Assembly (NCBI GenBank): GCA_050633525.1
Contig: JBOEGR010000020.1
Coordinates: 1-64,000 of the forward strand
DNA from: CANLBN01 sp050633525
GTDB lineage: Bacteria; Pseudomonadota; Gammaproteobacteria; Pseudomonadales; Cellvibrionaceae
DNA: 64,000 nucleotides
Direction of reading: 5' to 3'
Shown here: piece after piece, positions 45,381 to 54,039 of the stretch
Layout: each line of letters opens with the position of its first letter
How positions within the stretch are numbered: position 1 is the first letter of the stretch
Notes under the pieces: generated by a model
Database searches by the model: none
What the model was told of the DNA's origin: nothing
Seen by the model: only the letters and a program-made list of their open reading frames with translations
Made by a program: the position numbers and the translations under genes

Positions 45381-46109
45381 ATGACTAAAATTATCAATAT
45401 CGCCATGTTGCTGGCTTTAGTTTTATTGGTGGTTTCTTTTTCAAAACGAAATGACTTTCCTGATACGGTTGATGCAGTTAGAGAGTTGGCTAATGAACCT
45501 CAACAAACACAAATCAATGTTTCAGCTTTTGAGGCTCGCTATGGTGATGTGAGTTATCAGGTTGCACCAGAGTATGAGTATGAACTATATGGTTTAGTGG
45601 TTTCTTATCGCCATCATAGTGGTGACAGCATGTTGCATAAGTTATGGAATGATCATCTTAATATGACGGATGTCTGTGTGGTTTGGGGTAAAACGGCTTT
45701 AAGTGCTTACCTCAACCAATTCGATTTTTGGAATGGGCAGTTCACTTGCAACTTTAGCACTCGTAGCGATATTGCTTGGAATAGCTTCGATCAATATCAG
45801 ATTTCTAATAATCATTTGATTTCTGATGACGAAGTATTACGTAAAAAAATACAAAAACTCAATGTGGGCGATCAAATAAGAGTGGCTGGATTTTTGTCAT
45901 CTTATGGTCAAGACGGTGGCGGGAAGCGTGGTACCAGTACGGTTAGAACAGATACAGGTAATGGTGCTTGTGAAACTATTTTTGTAAAAGAGTTTGATAT
46001 TGTAAAGCAAGCCAGTAACCCTTGGCGTACAACAATGATGTTATCGCTATTCAGTTTAATCTCATTGGTGTTCATTTATTTTATCGCGCCATTTCGAGCA
46101 CATTCATAA
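45381..46109 (+). CDS. Hypothetical protein with two terminal membrane segments
   Basis: I do not recognise this 242-residue protein. It has a hydrophobic helix near each end (IINIAMLLALVLLVVSF and TTMMLSLFSLISLVFIYFIA), so the middle part of about 190 residues probably lies in the periplasm. The middle contains three conserved-looking Cys (DVCVVWGK, FTCNFSTRSD, GNGACETIF) and many aromatic residues. It starts 5 bases after the prlC stop and is followed by yheV after 20 bases, implying co-transcription. No catalytic motif is seen. Confidence 0.7.
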   Translation: MTKIINIAMLLALVLLVVSFSKRNDFPDTVDAVRELANEPQQTQINVSAFEARYGDVSYQVAPEYEYELYGLVVSYRHHSGDSMLHKLWNDHLNMTDVCVVWGKTALSAYLNQFDFWNGQFTCNFSTRSDIAWNSFDQYQISNNHLISDDEVLRKKIQKLNVGDQIRVAGFLSSYGQDGGGKRGTSTVRTDTGNGACETIFVKEFDIVKQASNPWRTTMMLSLFSLISLVFIYFIAPFRAHS

Positions 46110-46129
46110 AATATAAATAGATAAAGAGT

Positions 46130-46384
46130 ATGGTAAACAAAATTAAAAAACGATTTATAGCGGGCGCTGTTTGTCCAAGGTGTTCAGCAATGGACAAGCT
46201 GATGATGTACAAAGAAGAAGGGAAAGACTTTCGGGAATGTGTGAGTTGTGGTTTTAAAGACGAAATGCGTTTTAAGCAGCAAGCACGTGAATTAGAAACT
46301 CGTGTTAATATCCCAGAGCAAGTTAAAAAATCAGAGACACAAGTGTTAACCTTAGATCCAAATGGTAATAAAGGTAAGCATTAA
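46130..46384 (+). CDS. YheV family putative zinc ribbon protein
   Basis: The 84-residue protein has four Cys in two pairs, CPRCSAMDKLMMYKEE and CVSCGFKDEM, typical of a YheV zinc ribbon. The function is unknown; the fold suggests nucleic-acid or protein binding. The C-terminal part is charged and probably unstructured. It is the last gene of the prlC group and ends 32 bases before a convergent gene. Confidence 0.88.
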   Translation: MVNKIKKRFIAGAVCPRCSAMDKLMMYKEEGKDFRECVSCGFKDEMRFKQQARELETRVNIPEQVKKSETQVLTLDPNGNKGKH

Positions 46385-46416
46385 GCTGTTAATCAAAACA
46401 CGTTAATATCAATGGG

Positions 46417-47064
46417 TTAGATTTGTAAATTAATGGCGCAGTCTTTTGTAAAACAAGGCCAACGCTTATTGACTTCTTCCCAGCCTTTAAGACGGCGTTT
46501 TTCTAAAAACTGCCTAACGCTTCGTTTTTCAAATATATTCGTATCAACAGGTGTTGTTTCTATCGTTAGTAAAACGAGGTGATCGAGTTGGTTTGCTAGT
46601 TCATCCCCAATCAGTGAGTGGCTAACAATGTTCGCCATGCTCATATCCATTGGTGCTAAAGCTGCACCGCCACTCAGAGTCATGATTTTGTCATTCAGCT
46701 CTTCCATCAAGCGATGCGCTAGATAGGCTTTGTGAAGCAGTCCTTGTAGCCCTCGATAAGGTTCGAGTATATCGGGCGGGTTGATAAAGTAGGTACAAGA
46801 TAAATCTAAAAAGGCTTGTACATACTCACTTAGCTCAGCCTCTTTGGCTAGGCTGTTAAGGGCCTGGATATGTTGTGGAGTTGTGTCTACGTAATCTTCC
46901 ACAAAGCTCATTAGAGCTTTAGCGGGCGATGGCGAGCTAATCGCAATGGAGCCATGCAATGAAGGTAGGTTTTCTTCGATATAGCTTGCCATGGTGCCAA
47001 GTTGATGTTCTTCTTGTTTGGCATCAGCAATGGTTTGTGTGAGTATCGTTAAAGTGGTGTCCAT
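46417..47064 (-). CDS. Hypothetical helical protein upstream of the cox operon
   Basis: I do not recognise this 215-residue protein. It is soluble, probably all helical, and acidic in the N-terminal two thirds, while the last 35 residues are basic (RSVRQFLEKRRLKGWEEVNK). Two Cys lie near residue 90 and 209. It is divergent from coxB with 590 bases between the starts. Codon use looks like its neighbours. No function can be suggested. Confidence 0.75.
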   Translation of the reverse strand: MDTTLTILTQTIADAKQEEHQLGTMASYIEENLPSLHGSIAISSPSPAKALMSFVEDYVDTTPQHIQALNSLAKEAELSEYVQAFLDLSCTYFINPPDILEPYRGLQGLLHKAYLAHRLMEELNDKIMTLSGGAALAPMDMSMANIVSHSLIGDELANQLDHLVLLTIETTPVDTNIFEKRSVRQFLEKRRLKGWEEVNKRWPCFTKDCAINLQI

Positions 47065-47654
47065 ATAAACGTCTAGTGGCTCGGTCTTATTTGCGATTCT
47101 CTTCTTAAATCAATGTTCATTTTTAGTGCGTAACCCAAGCATAGTCTAAATTACAGTAGTTTGACGAAATTATTTCAATTTGTAAGCTTGGTTAGATTAT
47201 GAACGATATTCCGGTCAAGTTCGCTTAAGTCCCTTATAATTCGGTAAAAAACCGTCTAATTTACATCCAAAGGATTGACATTTTTTGTTGTCTGTGGCCC
47301 CCTATGCACCTGAGGTTGAGACACCCGAAGCAGTTGTTTGTAGGCCCACCTGGTACTTGAGCAGTTTGCAGTAAAACCCTTTAACAAGAATAAAATGATG
47401 TGCTTGTACTCGCTATAGGCCTCAGCATGGGTGTCGTTATAATTCGATTTAATAAAAAGTAGTACGAATTATTTCAAAACTGGTTTTTAAGTTTAGGCTG
47501 TAGCATTCCCAACCGCTAACGGCATAAGCTCAATAAGTAGATTTTGATTGAAGTATCAGCCTTTAGCGTTACACATAAAAATTACATACAAACGTTTAGT
47601 AAGATCTAAGATAAGTCCGAACATCACAATAATTATTACGGAGACATTTGGGCA
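47065..47654. other. Long leader region of the cox operon
   Basis: These 590 bases have no convincing ORF and should hold the divergent promoters for coxB and the hypothetical gene. A TTGACA lies at 47275-47280 without a well-spaced TATAAT. The 10-mer TTATAATTCG occurs at 47234-47243 and again at 47437-47446. The second copy pairs with a nearby CGAATTAT, forming an inverted repeat. A GGAG precedes the coxB ATG. Confidence 0.5.
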
Positions 47655-48797
47655 ATGTTAAACAAAGTAAACCGGCTTATGGCTTGGTCACTCAGTGCTG
47701 TATTGCTATTAGCCAGTCACTACTCAATGGCGGAAGAATCTGTTCGCTCATCCATTAATATGCCGAAAGGGGTTACCCCGATCAGTAAAGATGTCTATGG
47801 CTTGCACATGGATATTTTCTGGTGGTGCGTGGCAATCGGTGTTGTTGTTTTTGGCGTTATGTTTTATTCCATGATTGTCCATCGTAAATCAAATGACTAC
47901 GAGGCCAAAAACTTTCACGAAAGTACTAGCTTAGAAATTGCTTGGACGATCATCCCCTTCGTTATTTTAATCATAATGGCCTACCCAGCCACAAAGAGCT
48001 TGATTAAACTTTATGATACTTCGGAAGCTGATATCGACATAGTGGTAACGGGCTATCAGTGGTATTGGGGTTACGAATACCTTGATAAAGACGTCAGTTT
48101 CTTTAGTCGTTTGACGACACCACAAGAGCAAATTTATAACCAAGCTCCTAAAGGTGAAAACTACTTACTCGAAGTTGATGAACCATTGGTTATTCCTACT
48201 AACAAAAAAGTACGCTTCCTAGTGACAGCCAATGATGTGATTCATGCGTGGTGGGTACCTGATCTAGCCGTTAAGCGTGACGCTATTCCCGGTTATATCA
48301 ACGAGTCATGGACCTATATTGAAGAGCCCGGTGTTTACCGAGGTGTGTGCGCGGAGCTGTGCGGTAAAGACCACGGCTTTATGCCCATTGTGGTTAAAGC
48401 GGTGCCCGAGGAAGAATACGGTGTTTGGCTGGCAGATCGCCAAGAGCAGGCCAAAAAGCTTAAAGCGCTAGCTAACAAAACATTCACCTATGATGAGCTA
48501 ATGGCTCAGGGTGAGACAGTGTACGGTAAGGCCTGTTTGGCCTGTCACGGTGCCCAGGGTGAAGGGGGTGTCGGCAAGGCTATTGCCGGTAGCCCCATCG
48601 CAACGGGTGATATAGCGGCGCACTTAGATATGGTTGTAAACGGTAGCCGTAACAATCCTGCTATGGCAGCTTACAAAGACACTCTTTCCGAAGTCGATAC
48701 CGCAGCCGTCATTACGTATCAGCGTAATGCATTCGGTAACTCAACGGGCGACATCGTTCAGCCTATCGACATACTCAAATACAAGCAAGGCAACTAA
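47655..48797 (+). CDS. coxB: Cytochrome c oxidase subunit II with fused cytochrome c domain
   Basis: CoxB receives electrons from cytochrome c and passes them to CoxA. The 380-residue protein has a signal peptide, two membrane segments, and the CuA site with ligands in HAWWVPDLAV and CAELCGKDHGFMPIV (C, E, C, H, M). The C-terminal 100 residues form a fused cytochrome c with CLACHG and a distal Met in NNPAM. This makes the enzyme a caa3-type oxidase. It is followed by coxA after 15 bases. Confidence 0.96.
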   Translation: MLNKVNRLMAWSLSAVLLLASHYSMAEESVRSSINMPKGVTPISKDVYGLHMDIFWWCVAIGVVVFGVMFYSMIVHRKSNDYEAKNFHESTSLEIAWTIIPFVILIIMAYPATKSLIKLYDTSEADIDIVVTGYQWYWGYEYLDKDVSFFSRLTTPQEQIYNQAPKGENYLLEVDEPLVIPTNKKVRFLVTANDVIHAWWVPDLAVKRDAIPGYINESWTYIEEPGVYRGVCAELCGKDHGFMPIVVKAVPEEEYGVWLADRQEQAKKLKALANKTFTYDELMAQGETVYGKACLACHGAQGEGGVGKAIAGSPIATGDIAAHLDMVVNGSRNNPAMAAYKDTLSEVDTAAVITYQRNAFGNSTGDIVQPIDILKYKQGN

Positions 48798-48812
48798 GCT
48801 AGGAGAATCATT

Positions 48813-50363
48813 ATGGCCCACGGTCCTGCTAAAGGTTTTACTCGGTGGCTTTACACCACCAATCACAAAGATATCGGCTCAATGTATCTTTGGTTCAGTT
48901 TCGCCATGTTTTTACTTGGCGGTGTATTCGCGTTAGTGATTCGCGCAGAATTGTTTGAGCCCGGCCTACAAATTGTAGAGCCTGAATTCTTCAACCAAAT
49001 GACCACCATGCACGGTTTAATTATGGTGTTTGGTGCAGTTATGCCAGCCTTTGTTGGTTTGGCTAACTGGATGATTCCCATGATGGTGGGTGCGCCAGAT
49101 ATGGCTCTGCCGAGAATGAACAACTGGAGCTTTTGGATTCTGCCTTTTGCTTTTGCCATGTTGGTTTCCACTTTATTTATGGAAGGCGGTGGTCCTAACT
49201 TCGGTTGGACTTTCTATGCGCCGCTATCAACTACTTATGCGCCGCCCAGCGTGACCTTCTTTATCTTTGCCGTCCATATTATGGGTGCTAGTTCGATTAT
49301 GGGTTCGATCAATATCATCGCAACCATTTTGAATATGCGCGCACCGGGTATGACCTTGATGAAAATGCCTTTGTTCGTATGGACTTGGTTGATTACGGCT
49401 TACCTTCTTATTGCGGTGATGCCAGTACTTGCGGGTGTGGTTACCATGATGTTGATGGATATCCACTTTGGTACCAGCTTCTTCGACGCTGCCGGTGGTG
49501 GTGATCCCGTATTATTCCAGCATGTATTTTGGTTTTTTGGTCACCCTGAAGTGTACATTATGATCTTGCCTGCATTTGGTATTGTCAGTGCGATCATACC
49601 TACTTTTGCGCGTAAGCCCTTGTTTGGTTATTCATCTATGGTGTATGCGACAGCTTCCATTGCATTCCTAAGCTTTATTGTTTGGGCTCACCATATGTTT
49701 ACCGTGGGCATGCCGCTTGCGGGCGAACTCTTCTTTATGTACGCCACGATGTTGATTGCCGTGCCGACAGGTGTGAAGGTGTTCAACTGGGTGACAACCA
49801 TGTTCCAAGGGTCGATGACTTTTGAAACGCCCATGTTGTTCTCTATTGCGTTTGTAATCTTATTTACGATTGGCGGCTTCTCAGGTTTGATGCTTGCTAT
49901 TGCACCTGCTGATTTTCAATATCACGATACCTATTTTGTTGTGGCTCATTTCCATTATGTACTTGTACCAGGAGCCATCTTTTCTATTACCGCTGGCGTG
50001 TACTATTGGTTGCCAAAATGGTGCGGTAATATGTACAACGAAACCATGGGTAAACTACAGTTTTGGATGGCATTTATTGGTTTGAATTTAACTTTCTTCC
50101 CAATGCACTTTGTTGGTCTAGCGGGTATGCAGCGACGTGTGCCTGACTACAACCAATTCTTTGCCGACTTTAATCAGATTTCGAGTGTGGGTGCCTTCTT
50201 GTTTGGTGCGGCTCAAATCCTATTGTTGTATAACGTTATCTCAACTATTGTCGGCGGCAAGAAAGCGACAGATGAAGTGTGGGAAGACCCAGAAGGCTTA
50301 GAGTGGACCGTTGCGTCTCCAGCGCCTTACCATACCTTTACTACACCGCCAGAAATTAAGTAG
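48813..50363 (+). CDS. coxA: Cytochrome c oxidase subunit I
   Basis: CoxA is the catalytic subunit, with heme a, heme a3 and CuB, reducing oxygen to water and pumping protons. The 516-residue protein has 12 membrane segments. MTTMHGLIMVFG holds a heme a ligand His, FWFFGHPEVYIMILP has the CuB His and cross-linked Tyr, HHMFTVGMP follows, and the heme ligand His are in VVAHFHYVL. AGGAG precedes the ATG. A 21-bp inverted repeat separates it from ctaG. Confidence 0.97.
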   Translation: MAHGPAKGFTRWLYTTNHKDIGSMYLWFSFAMFLLGGVFALVIRAELFEPGLQIVEPEFFNQMTTMHGLIMVFGAVMPAFVGLANWMIPMMVGAPDMALPRMNNWSFWILPFAFAMLVSTLFMEGGGPNFGWTFYAPLSTTYAPPSVTFFIFAVHIMGASSIMGSINIIATILNMRAPGMTLMKMPLFVWTWLITAYLLIAVMPVLAGVVTMMLMDIHFGTSFFDAAGGGDPVLFQHVFWFFGHPEVYIMILPAFGIVSAIIPTFARKPLFGYSSMVYATASIAFLSFIVWAHHMFTVGMPLAGELFFMYATMLIAVPTGVKVFNWVTTMFQGSMTFETPMLFSIAFVILFTIGGFSGLMLAIAPADFQYHDTYFVVAHFHYVLVPGAIFSITAGVYYWLPKWCGNMYNETMGKLQFWMAFIGLNLTFFPMHFVGLAGMQRRVPDYNQFFADFNQISSVGAFLFGAAQILLLYNVISTIVGGKKATDEVWEDPEGLEWTVASPAPYHTFTTPPEIK

Positions 50364-50370
50364 GTAAAAG

Positions 50371-50456
50371 AAAAAATGGGGTCAGAGTAAACTTTTCGCG
50401 CTATTCTGACTAAGGCTGAAATAAGCTATGAAAAATTTACTCTGACCCCATTTTTT
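50371..50456. repeat. Perfect 21-bp inverted repeat (REP/MITE-like) in the cox operon
   Basis: The arms are at 50371-50391 and 50436-50456, perfect complements that contain GGGGTCAGAGTAAA and TTTACTCTGACCCC. The loop has 44 bases. It lies between the coxA stop (8 bases before) and the ctaG start (36 bases after). From memory, similar GGGGTCAGAGT sequences occur as dispersed short repeats in many Proteobacteria. No copy was seen elsewhere in this window. Confidence 0.85.
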
Positions 50457-50491
50457 CCATTTTTTATTTGTACTAACCTAAAGTGTAAAGC

Positions 50492-51103
50492 ATGATAAAA
50501 AATTTTTGGAAAGATAATTCAACCGCAAAATTGTGTGCCAAACTTGGTATTACTGTTGTGATGATGTTTATCTTTGCTGTTTTTATTATGCCTCCGTTAT
50601 ACGACCTTTTTTGTGATGTAACGGGGCTGAATGGTAAAACAAAAGGCCAGTTCACCGGCAGTGTTAATGAGTTAGGTGTAGATACATCTAGAAAAATTAA
50701 AATACAGTTTATTGCTAATAATAATGAAAACATGCCTTGGGAGTTCCGCCCCACGATTAAAACGATAGAAGTGCACCCGGGCGAAGCGACAGTCATTAAA
50801 TATTTTGCTCGCAATACCACCGCTTATGACATGGTGGCGCAAGCCGTGCCCAGTTTAGTTCCTTATAAGGCAGTCAGTTATTTTCATAAGACGGAGTGTT
50901 TTTGTTTTAACCAGCAACCTTTAGAAGCGGGTGAAAGTGCAGAGCTAGGTTTAAGTTTTATTGTCGATATTGATGTGCCTAAGCAGGTCAATACGATTAC
51001 CTTGTCTTACACTTTATTTGACATTACAAAACAAGAGACAGAACAGAAAAATAGCATGCTAGGCAATGACATAGTCAATATTGCTTTAGCAGCTTCAAAC
51101 TAA
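50492..51103 (+). CDS. ctaG: Cytochrome c oxidase assembly protein CtaG/Cox11
   Basis: CtaG inserts copper into the CuB site of CoxA. The 203-residue protein has one N-terminal membrane segment (ITVVMMFIFAVFIMPPLYDLF) and a periplasmic beta domain. The copper-binding motif ECFCFNQQPL (CFCF) is intact, and PSLVPYKAVSYFHK precedes it. CDVTGLNGKT after the membrane segment is usual. It lies between coxA and coxC, the standard order. Confidence 0.96.
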   Translation: MIKNFWKDNSTAKLCAKLGITVVMMFIFAVFIMPPLYDLFCDVTGLNGKTKGQFTGSVNELGVDTSRKIKIQFIANNNENMPWEFRPTIKTIEVHPGEATVIKYFARNTTAYDMVAQAVPSLVPYKAVSYFHKTECFCFNQQPLEAGESAELGLSFIVDIDVPKQVNTITLSYTLFDITKQETEQKNSMLGNDIVNIALAASN

Positions 51104-51142
51104 CTATTTGAATCAATAAAGATAAGAATAACGGAGAGTAAT

Positions 51143-52060
51143 ATGGCGAGCGAAGGCACTTACTACGTTCCAGAGCAAAGTAAGTTACCGATTTTTGCAT
51201 CACTGGGTTTGTTTCTAACGGTATTTGGTGCAGCGAATTGGATTAACGGCAGTACTTCATTGGGTTTTAGTGGGCCGATTATCTTTATGGTGGGCAGCTT
51301 AGTGATGGCCATTGTGTTGTGGAGTTGGTTTGGTGCGGTTATCAATGAAAATATGGCTGGCCTAAATGACGCTCAGCTAAAACGTTCATACGTGTGGGGA
51401 ATGGGTTGGTTTATCTTCAGTGAAGTGATGTTCTTCGCCGCGTTCTTTGGTGCACTTTATTATATCCGTAATATTTCACTGCCGGAGCTAGGTGGCGACA
51501 ATACAACGAACCAAGTTTTGTGGTCCGGTTTTACAGACGCATGGCCCTTGATGACAACACCAGATATGGCGGTAAATGGTGCTGCAGCGAAAGTAGTTGG
51601 CCCTGATATTAATATGAGTATCACAACGGCTGAATCTATTTGGACTTGGTTGCCATTTTGGAACACAGCGGTACTATTAACGTCTAGTGTAACGGTTCAT
51701 TTTGCGCATACAGCCCTTAAAAATGACAACAAAAAGAAATTTAATGTTTGGTTAGGTATTACAGTTGCATTAGGTATTATTTTCTTATTTTTACAAGCGT
51801 GGGAATATATTCATGCGTACAATGAAAATTTAAAAATTGATACAGGTGCTTATGGTACAACCTTCTTTATGCTGACAGGCTTTCACGGTGCTCATGTCAC
51901 CTTGGGTACGTTTATGTTGCTCATTATGTGGTTGCGTTCGATCTTAAAAAATCATTTTAATCATGAAGATTGTTTTGGCTTTGAATCAGCCAGTTGGTAT
52001 TGGCACTTTGTTGACGTGGTTTGGGTGGGTTTGTTTATTTTCGTTTATATCCTTGGCTAA
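51143..52060 (+). CDS. coxC: Cytochrome c oxidase subunit III
   Basis: CoxC stabilises the oxidase and affects proton uptake. The 305-residue protein shows seven membrane segments, with FIFSEVMFFAAFFGALYY, the helix SIWTWLPFWNTAVLLTSSVTVHFAHTAL, GFHGAHVTLGTFML and the C-terminal SWYWHFVDVVWVGLFIFVYI, all family hallmarks. GGAGAG precedes the ATG. A clear rho-independent terminator lies 41 bases after the stop, ending this part of the operon. Confidence 0.96.
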   Translation: MASEGTYYVPEQSKLPIFASLGLFLTVFGAANWINGSTSLGFSGPIIFMVGSLVMAIVLWSWFGAVINENMAGLNDAQLKRSYVWGMGWFIFSEVMFFAAFFGALYYIRNISLPELGGDNTTNQVLWSGFTDAWPLMTTPDMAVNGAAAKVVGPDINMSITTAESIWTWLPFWNTAVLLTSSVTVHFAHTALKNDNKKKFNVWLGITVALGIIFLFLQAWEYIHAYNENLKIDTGAYGTTFFMLTGFHGAHVTLGTFMLLIMWLRSILKNHFNHEDCFGFESASWYWHFVDVVWVGLFIFVYILG

Positions 52061-52101
52061 ACAAAAAAAGTAGAGCCTATAGTAAGTAAAAGTAGTAAAC
52101 G

Positions 52102-52124
52102 AATGGGGCTTATGCCCCATTTTT
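52102..52124 (+). terminator. Rho-independent terminator after coxC
   Basis: AATGGGGC pairs with GCCCCATT (8 bp) across a four-base TTAT loop, followed by TTT. This G/C-rich hairpin with T tail 41 bases after coxC should end the coxB-A-ctaG-coxC transcript. Confidence 0.85.
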
Positions 52125-52220
52125 AGCCTTGCCTTATTTTAGAATATAGGAACTTCTGGGTAAGTCTGAGTTAGATTTTAGCCGAGGAATAATCAGTCAA
52201 GTTTGTTCAGAGGCTCCACA

Positions 52221-52472
52221 CTATTGCTTGGACTCGATTTGCGCTTTTGTTGGTTTTGCATCCCAAGGTGCTCCACTGCCTAGCTGGCCTGTATATAAAC
52301 CGTAAAATATGGTTGCCATCAATAAAACAGCCAGTGTAATACGAGTGCCTAGCGCATATAGTGCTCGTTTTTTAGGTGATTCTATATCTTTTAACAAAAA
52401 GACTAAGCTGCTAGTTAAGCTAACAACGACGCCTATAAATAAAATAACCACTAAGATTTTTAATGCCATCAT
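52221..52472 (-). CDS. DUF2909 family twin-transmembrane protein
   Basis: The 83-residue protein has two membrane segments (LKILVVILFIGVVVSLTSSLVFLL and ITLAVLLMATIFYGLYTGQLG) with a short basic loop, the DUF2909 layout. The family is regularly found inside cox operons on the opposite strand, as here between coxC and surf1, and probably helps oxidase assembly, although no role is proven. Its start codon abuts the ATG first available for the SURF1 gene. Confidence 0.88.
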   Translation of the reverse strand: MMALKILVVILFIGVVVSLTSSLVFLLKDIESPKKRALYALGTRITLAVLLMATIFYGLYTGQLGSGAPWDAKPTKAQIESKQ

Positions 52473-53327
52473 GTGTCCTCGTGTAGAGACATACCAGTAA
52501 TTTTCGAGTGCCTAGTTTTGTCCAATTTTTTTTCACAGCATATCAAACAGCACTGGAAAATATCGCTGCTCGTGTTATTGTTTCTGCCTCTGCTAGTGCG
52601 CCTTGGTTTTTGGCAATTAGATAGAGCGAATGAAAAGCAGCAAGAACTGACAGTGTACCAACAACGGCAAGACTTACCAGCAATTCCTGTCGGTGAGTTA
52701 AAGCAAAGTGCTGCAGCAAAATACAGAGCTGTAAGCCTGCAAGGTCGGTATGACCGTGAGCATTATTGGCTCCTCGATAATCAGCCAAGAGCGGGTAAAG
52801 CTGGCTATGAAGTTATCATGCCTTTTATAAGTCAAGAGGGTGTGTTGTTGGTTAATCGTGGCTGGGTAGAAGCATCGCCCCGCCGTGATGTATTGCCAGC
52901 AATAAAGACGCCTGCTGGTGAAGTGTTGATAACAGGCTATCTTAGCCCAAGTCAGGAAAACGCTATTTTCAACAATACAATAAGTGACTTGGCTATTGAG
53001 TGGCCCAAGCGGGTATTACAAGTGAATGTGACAGAATCACTTGAGGCGCTTAAACAAAATAAAGGCGATTTAACGTTTTTACTGAACGATAACAGCGCTG
53101 GTATTGAAAAAAATACTATTGAACATCGCAACGCAGAATTACTATTGCGTATCGATACAGGAAGTCCCGGTGCACTGTTAACAGAGTGGCCTTTGGTAAA
53201 TACTAAACCAGAAAAGCATAAGGGCTACGCGGTTCAATGGTTTTCAATGGCTTTAGCTTTGCTGATGTTATATCTTTGGTTTTTATATCGTAGTGCATCT
53301 ATCTCAACGAAAAATCGAAGTGGATAA
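52473..53327 (+). CDS. SURF1 family cytochrome oxidase assembly protein
   Basis: SURF1 helps heme a insertion into CoxA. The 284-residue frame has two membrane segments, near the start (WKISLLVLLFLPLLVRLGFWQLDRANEKQ) and at the end (WFSMALALLMLYLWFLYRS). Family blocks YRAVSLQGRYD, LLDNQPRAGKAGYEVIMPF and LLVNRGWVE are clear. The ATG at 52473 touches the start codon of the divergent DUF2909 gene, so a TTG at 52518 (LSNFFSQHIKQHW) may be the real start. No strong ribosome site decides this. Confidence 0.92.
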   Translation: MSSCRDIPVIFECLVLSNFFSQHIKQHWKISLLVLLFLPLLVRLGFWQLDRANEKQQELTVYQQRQDLPAIPVGELKQSAAAKYRAVSLQGRYDREHYWLLDNQPRAGKAGYEVIMPFISQEGVLLVNRGWVEASPRRDVLPAIKTPAGEVLITGYLSPSQENAIFNNTISDLAIEWPKRVLQVNVTESLEALKQNKGDLTFLLNDNSAGIEKNTIEHRNAELLLRIDTGSPGALLTEWPLVNTKPEKHKGYAVQWFSMALALLMLYLWFLYRSASISTKNRSG

Positions 53328-53389
53328 AGTAGATGACGTAGATAGATATACGATATAAAAGAAATATTAATAAAAGTAGTAATCAAAAC

Positions 53390-54028
53390 ATGACCCAAGA
53401 AGTAAACCCTTCCATTAAAAAGCGCAACAAGTTTTATGGTCTATTGATCATAGCGGCTATTGTTTTGCCTATGCTGCTGGCTTACCTTATTTTTACAACA
53501 GGCATTGGTTTTCCTTCTGGCACAACCAACAAAGGGCAATTGTTAATTCCACCCCAGCCGATACAAAATCTCAGCTTAATAAGTGATAGTGACGTTTTGA
53601 GTTTATTGTATTCTGATAATAGCAGTACAGATAAACCAGTAGTCAAAAAACGTTGGCGCCTATTGGTTCCCGTAACTAAAAATTGTAATGAGCAGTGTCA
53701 AGGTTACTTATATTTAACTCGACAGGTGCATATTCGTTTGGCCGAAAAAGCGTATCGTGTGGAGCGTATGTTGCTCTTACTAGATACCTTTTCAGAGGCA
53801 GAAAAAGAAACGTTAAAACAAGAACACCCCGAGACCTTGTTTGTAGAATCTACCCCGCAAAATTTGCAGGAATGGTTAGCTCAAGCAACGTTACCATTAG
53901 CGCCTAACAACTTTTTTTATTTAGTTGATCAGGAAGGTTTTGCAATGATGCGTTATGACGAAAGTCACAGTGGCCAAGACTTACTAGATGATATTAAAAA
54001 GTTATTAAAGTTTACCTACGATAAATAA
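53390..54028 (+). CDS. Thioredoxin-fold-like protein of the cox operon with CxxxC
   Basis: The 212-residue protein is anchored by one N-terminal membrane segment (FYGLLIIAAIVLPMLLAYLIF). The periplasmic part includes WRLLVPVTKNCNEQCQGYLYL, with CxxxC at the place where SCO proteins have CxxxCP, and a C-terminal NNFFYLVDQEGFAMMRYDES strand pair typical of thioredoxin folds. A similar gene follows surf1 in Pseudomonas, as I recall. A role in copper or thiol handling for CoxB is inferred. It starts 12 bases before ctaA's leader region. Confidence 0.8.
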   Translation: MTQEVNPSIKKRNKFYGLLIIAAIVLPMLLAYLIFTTGIGFPSGTTNKGQLLIPPQPIQNLSLISDSDVLSLLYSDNSSTDKPVVKKRWRLLVPVTKNCNEQCQGYLYLTRQVHIRLAEKAYRVERMLLLLDTFSEAEKETLKQEHPETLFVESTPQNLQEWLAQATLPLAPNNFFYLVDQEGFAMMRYDESHSGQDLLDDIKKLLKFTYDK

Positions 54029-54039
54029 GTAGTTGATGT

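Noticed and set aside
48863..49171. Minus-strand frames inside coxA and coxC (48863-49171, 49227-49466, 51163-51345)
   Set aside because: They lie fully within strongly conserved coding sequence on the other strand and show no family features.
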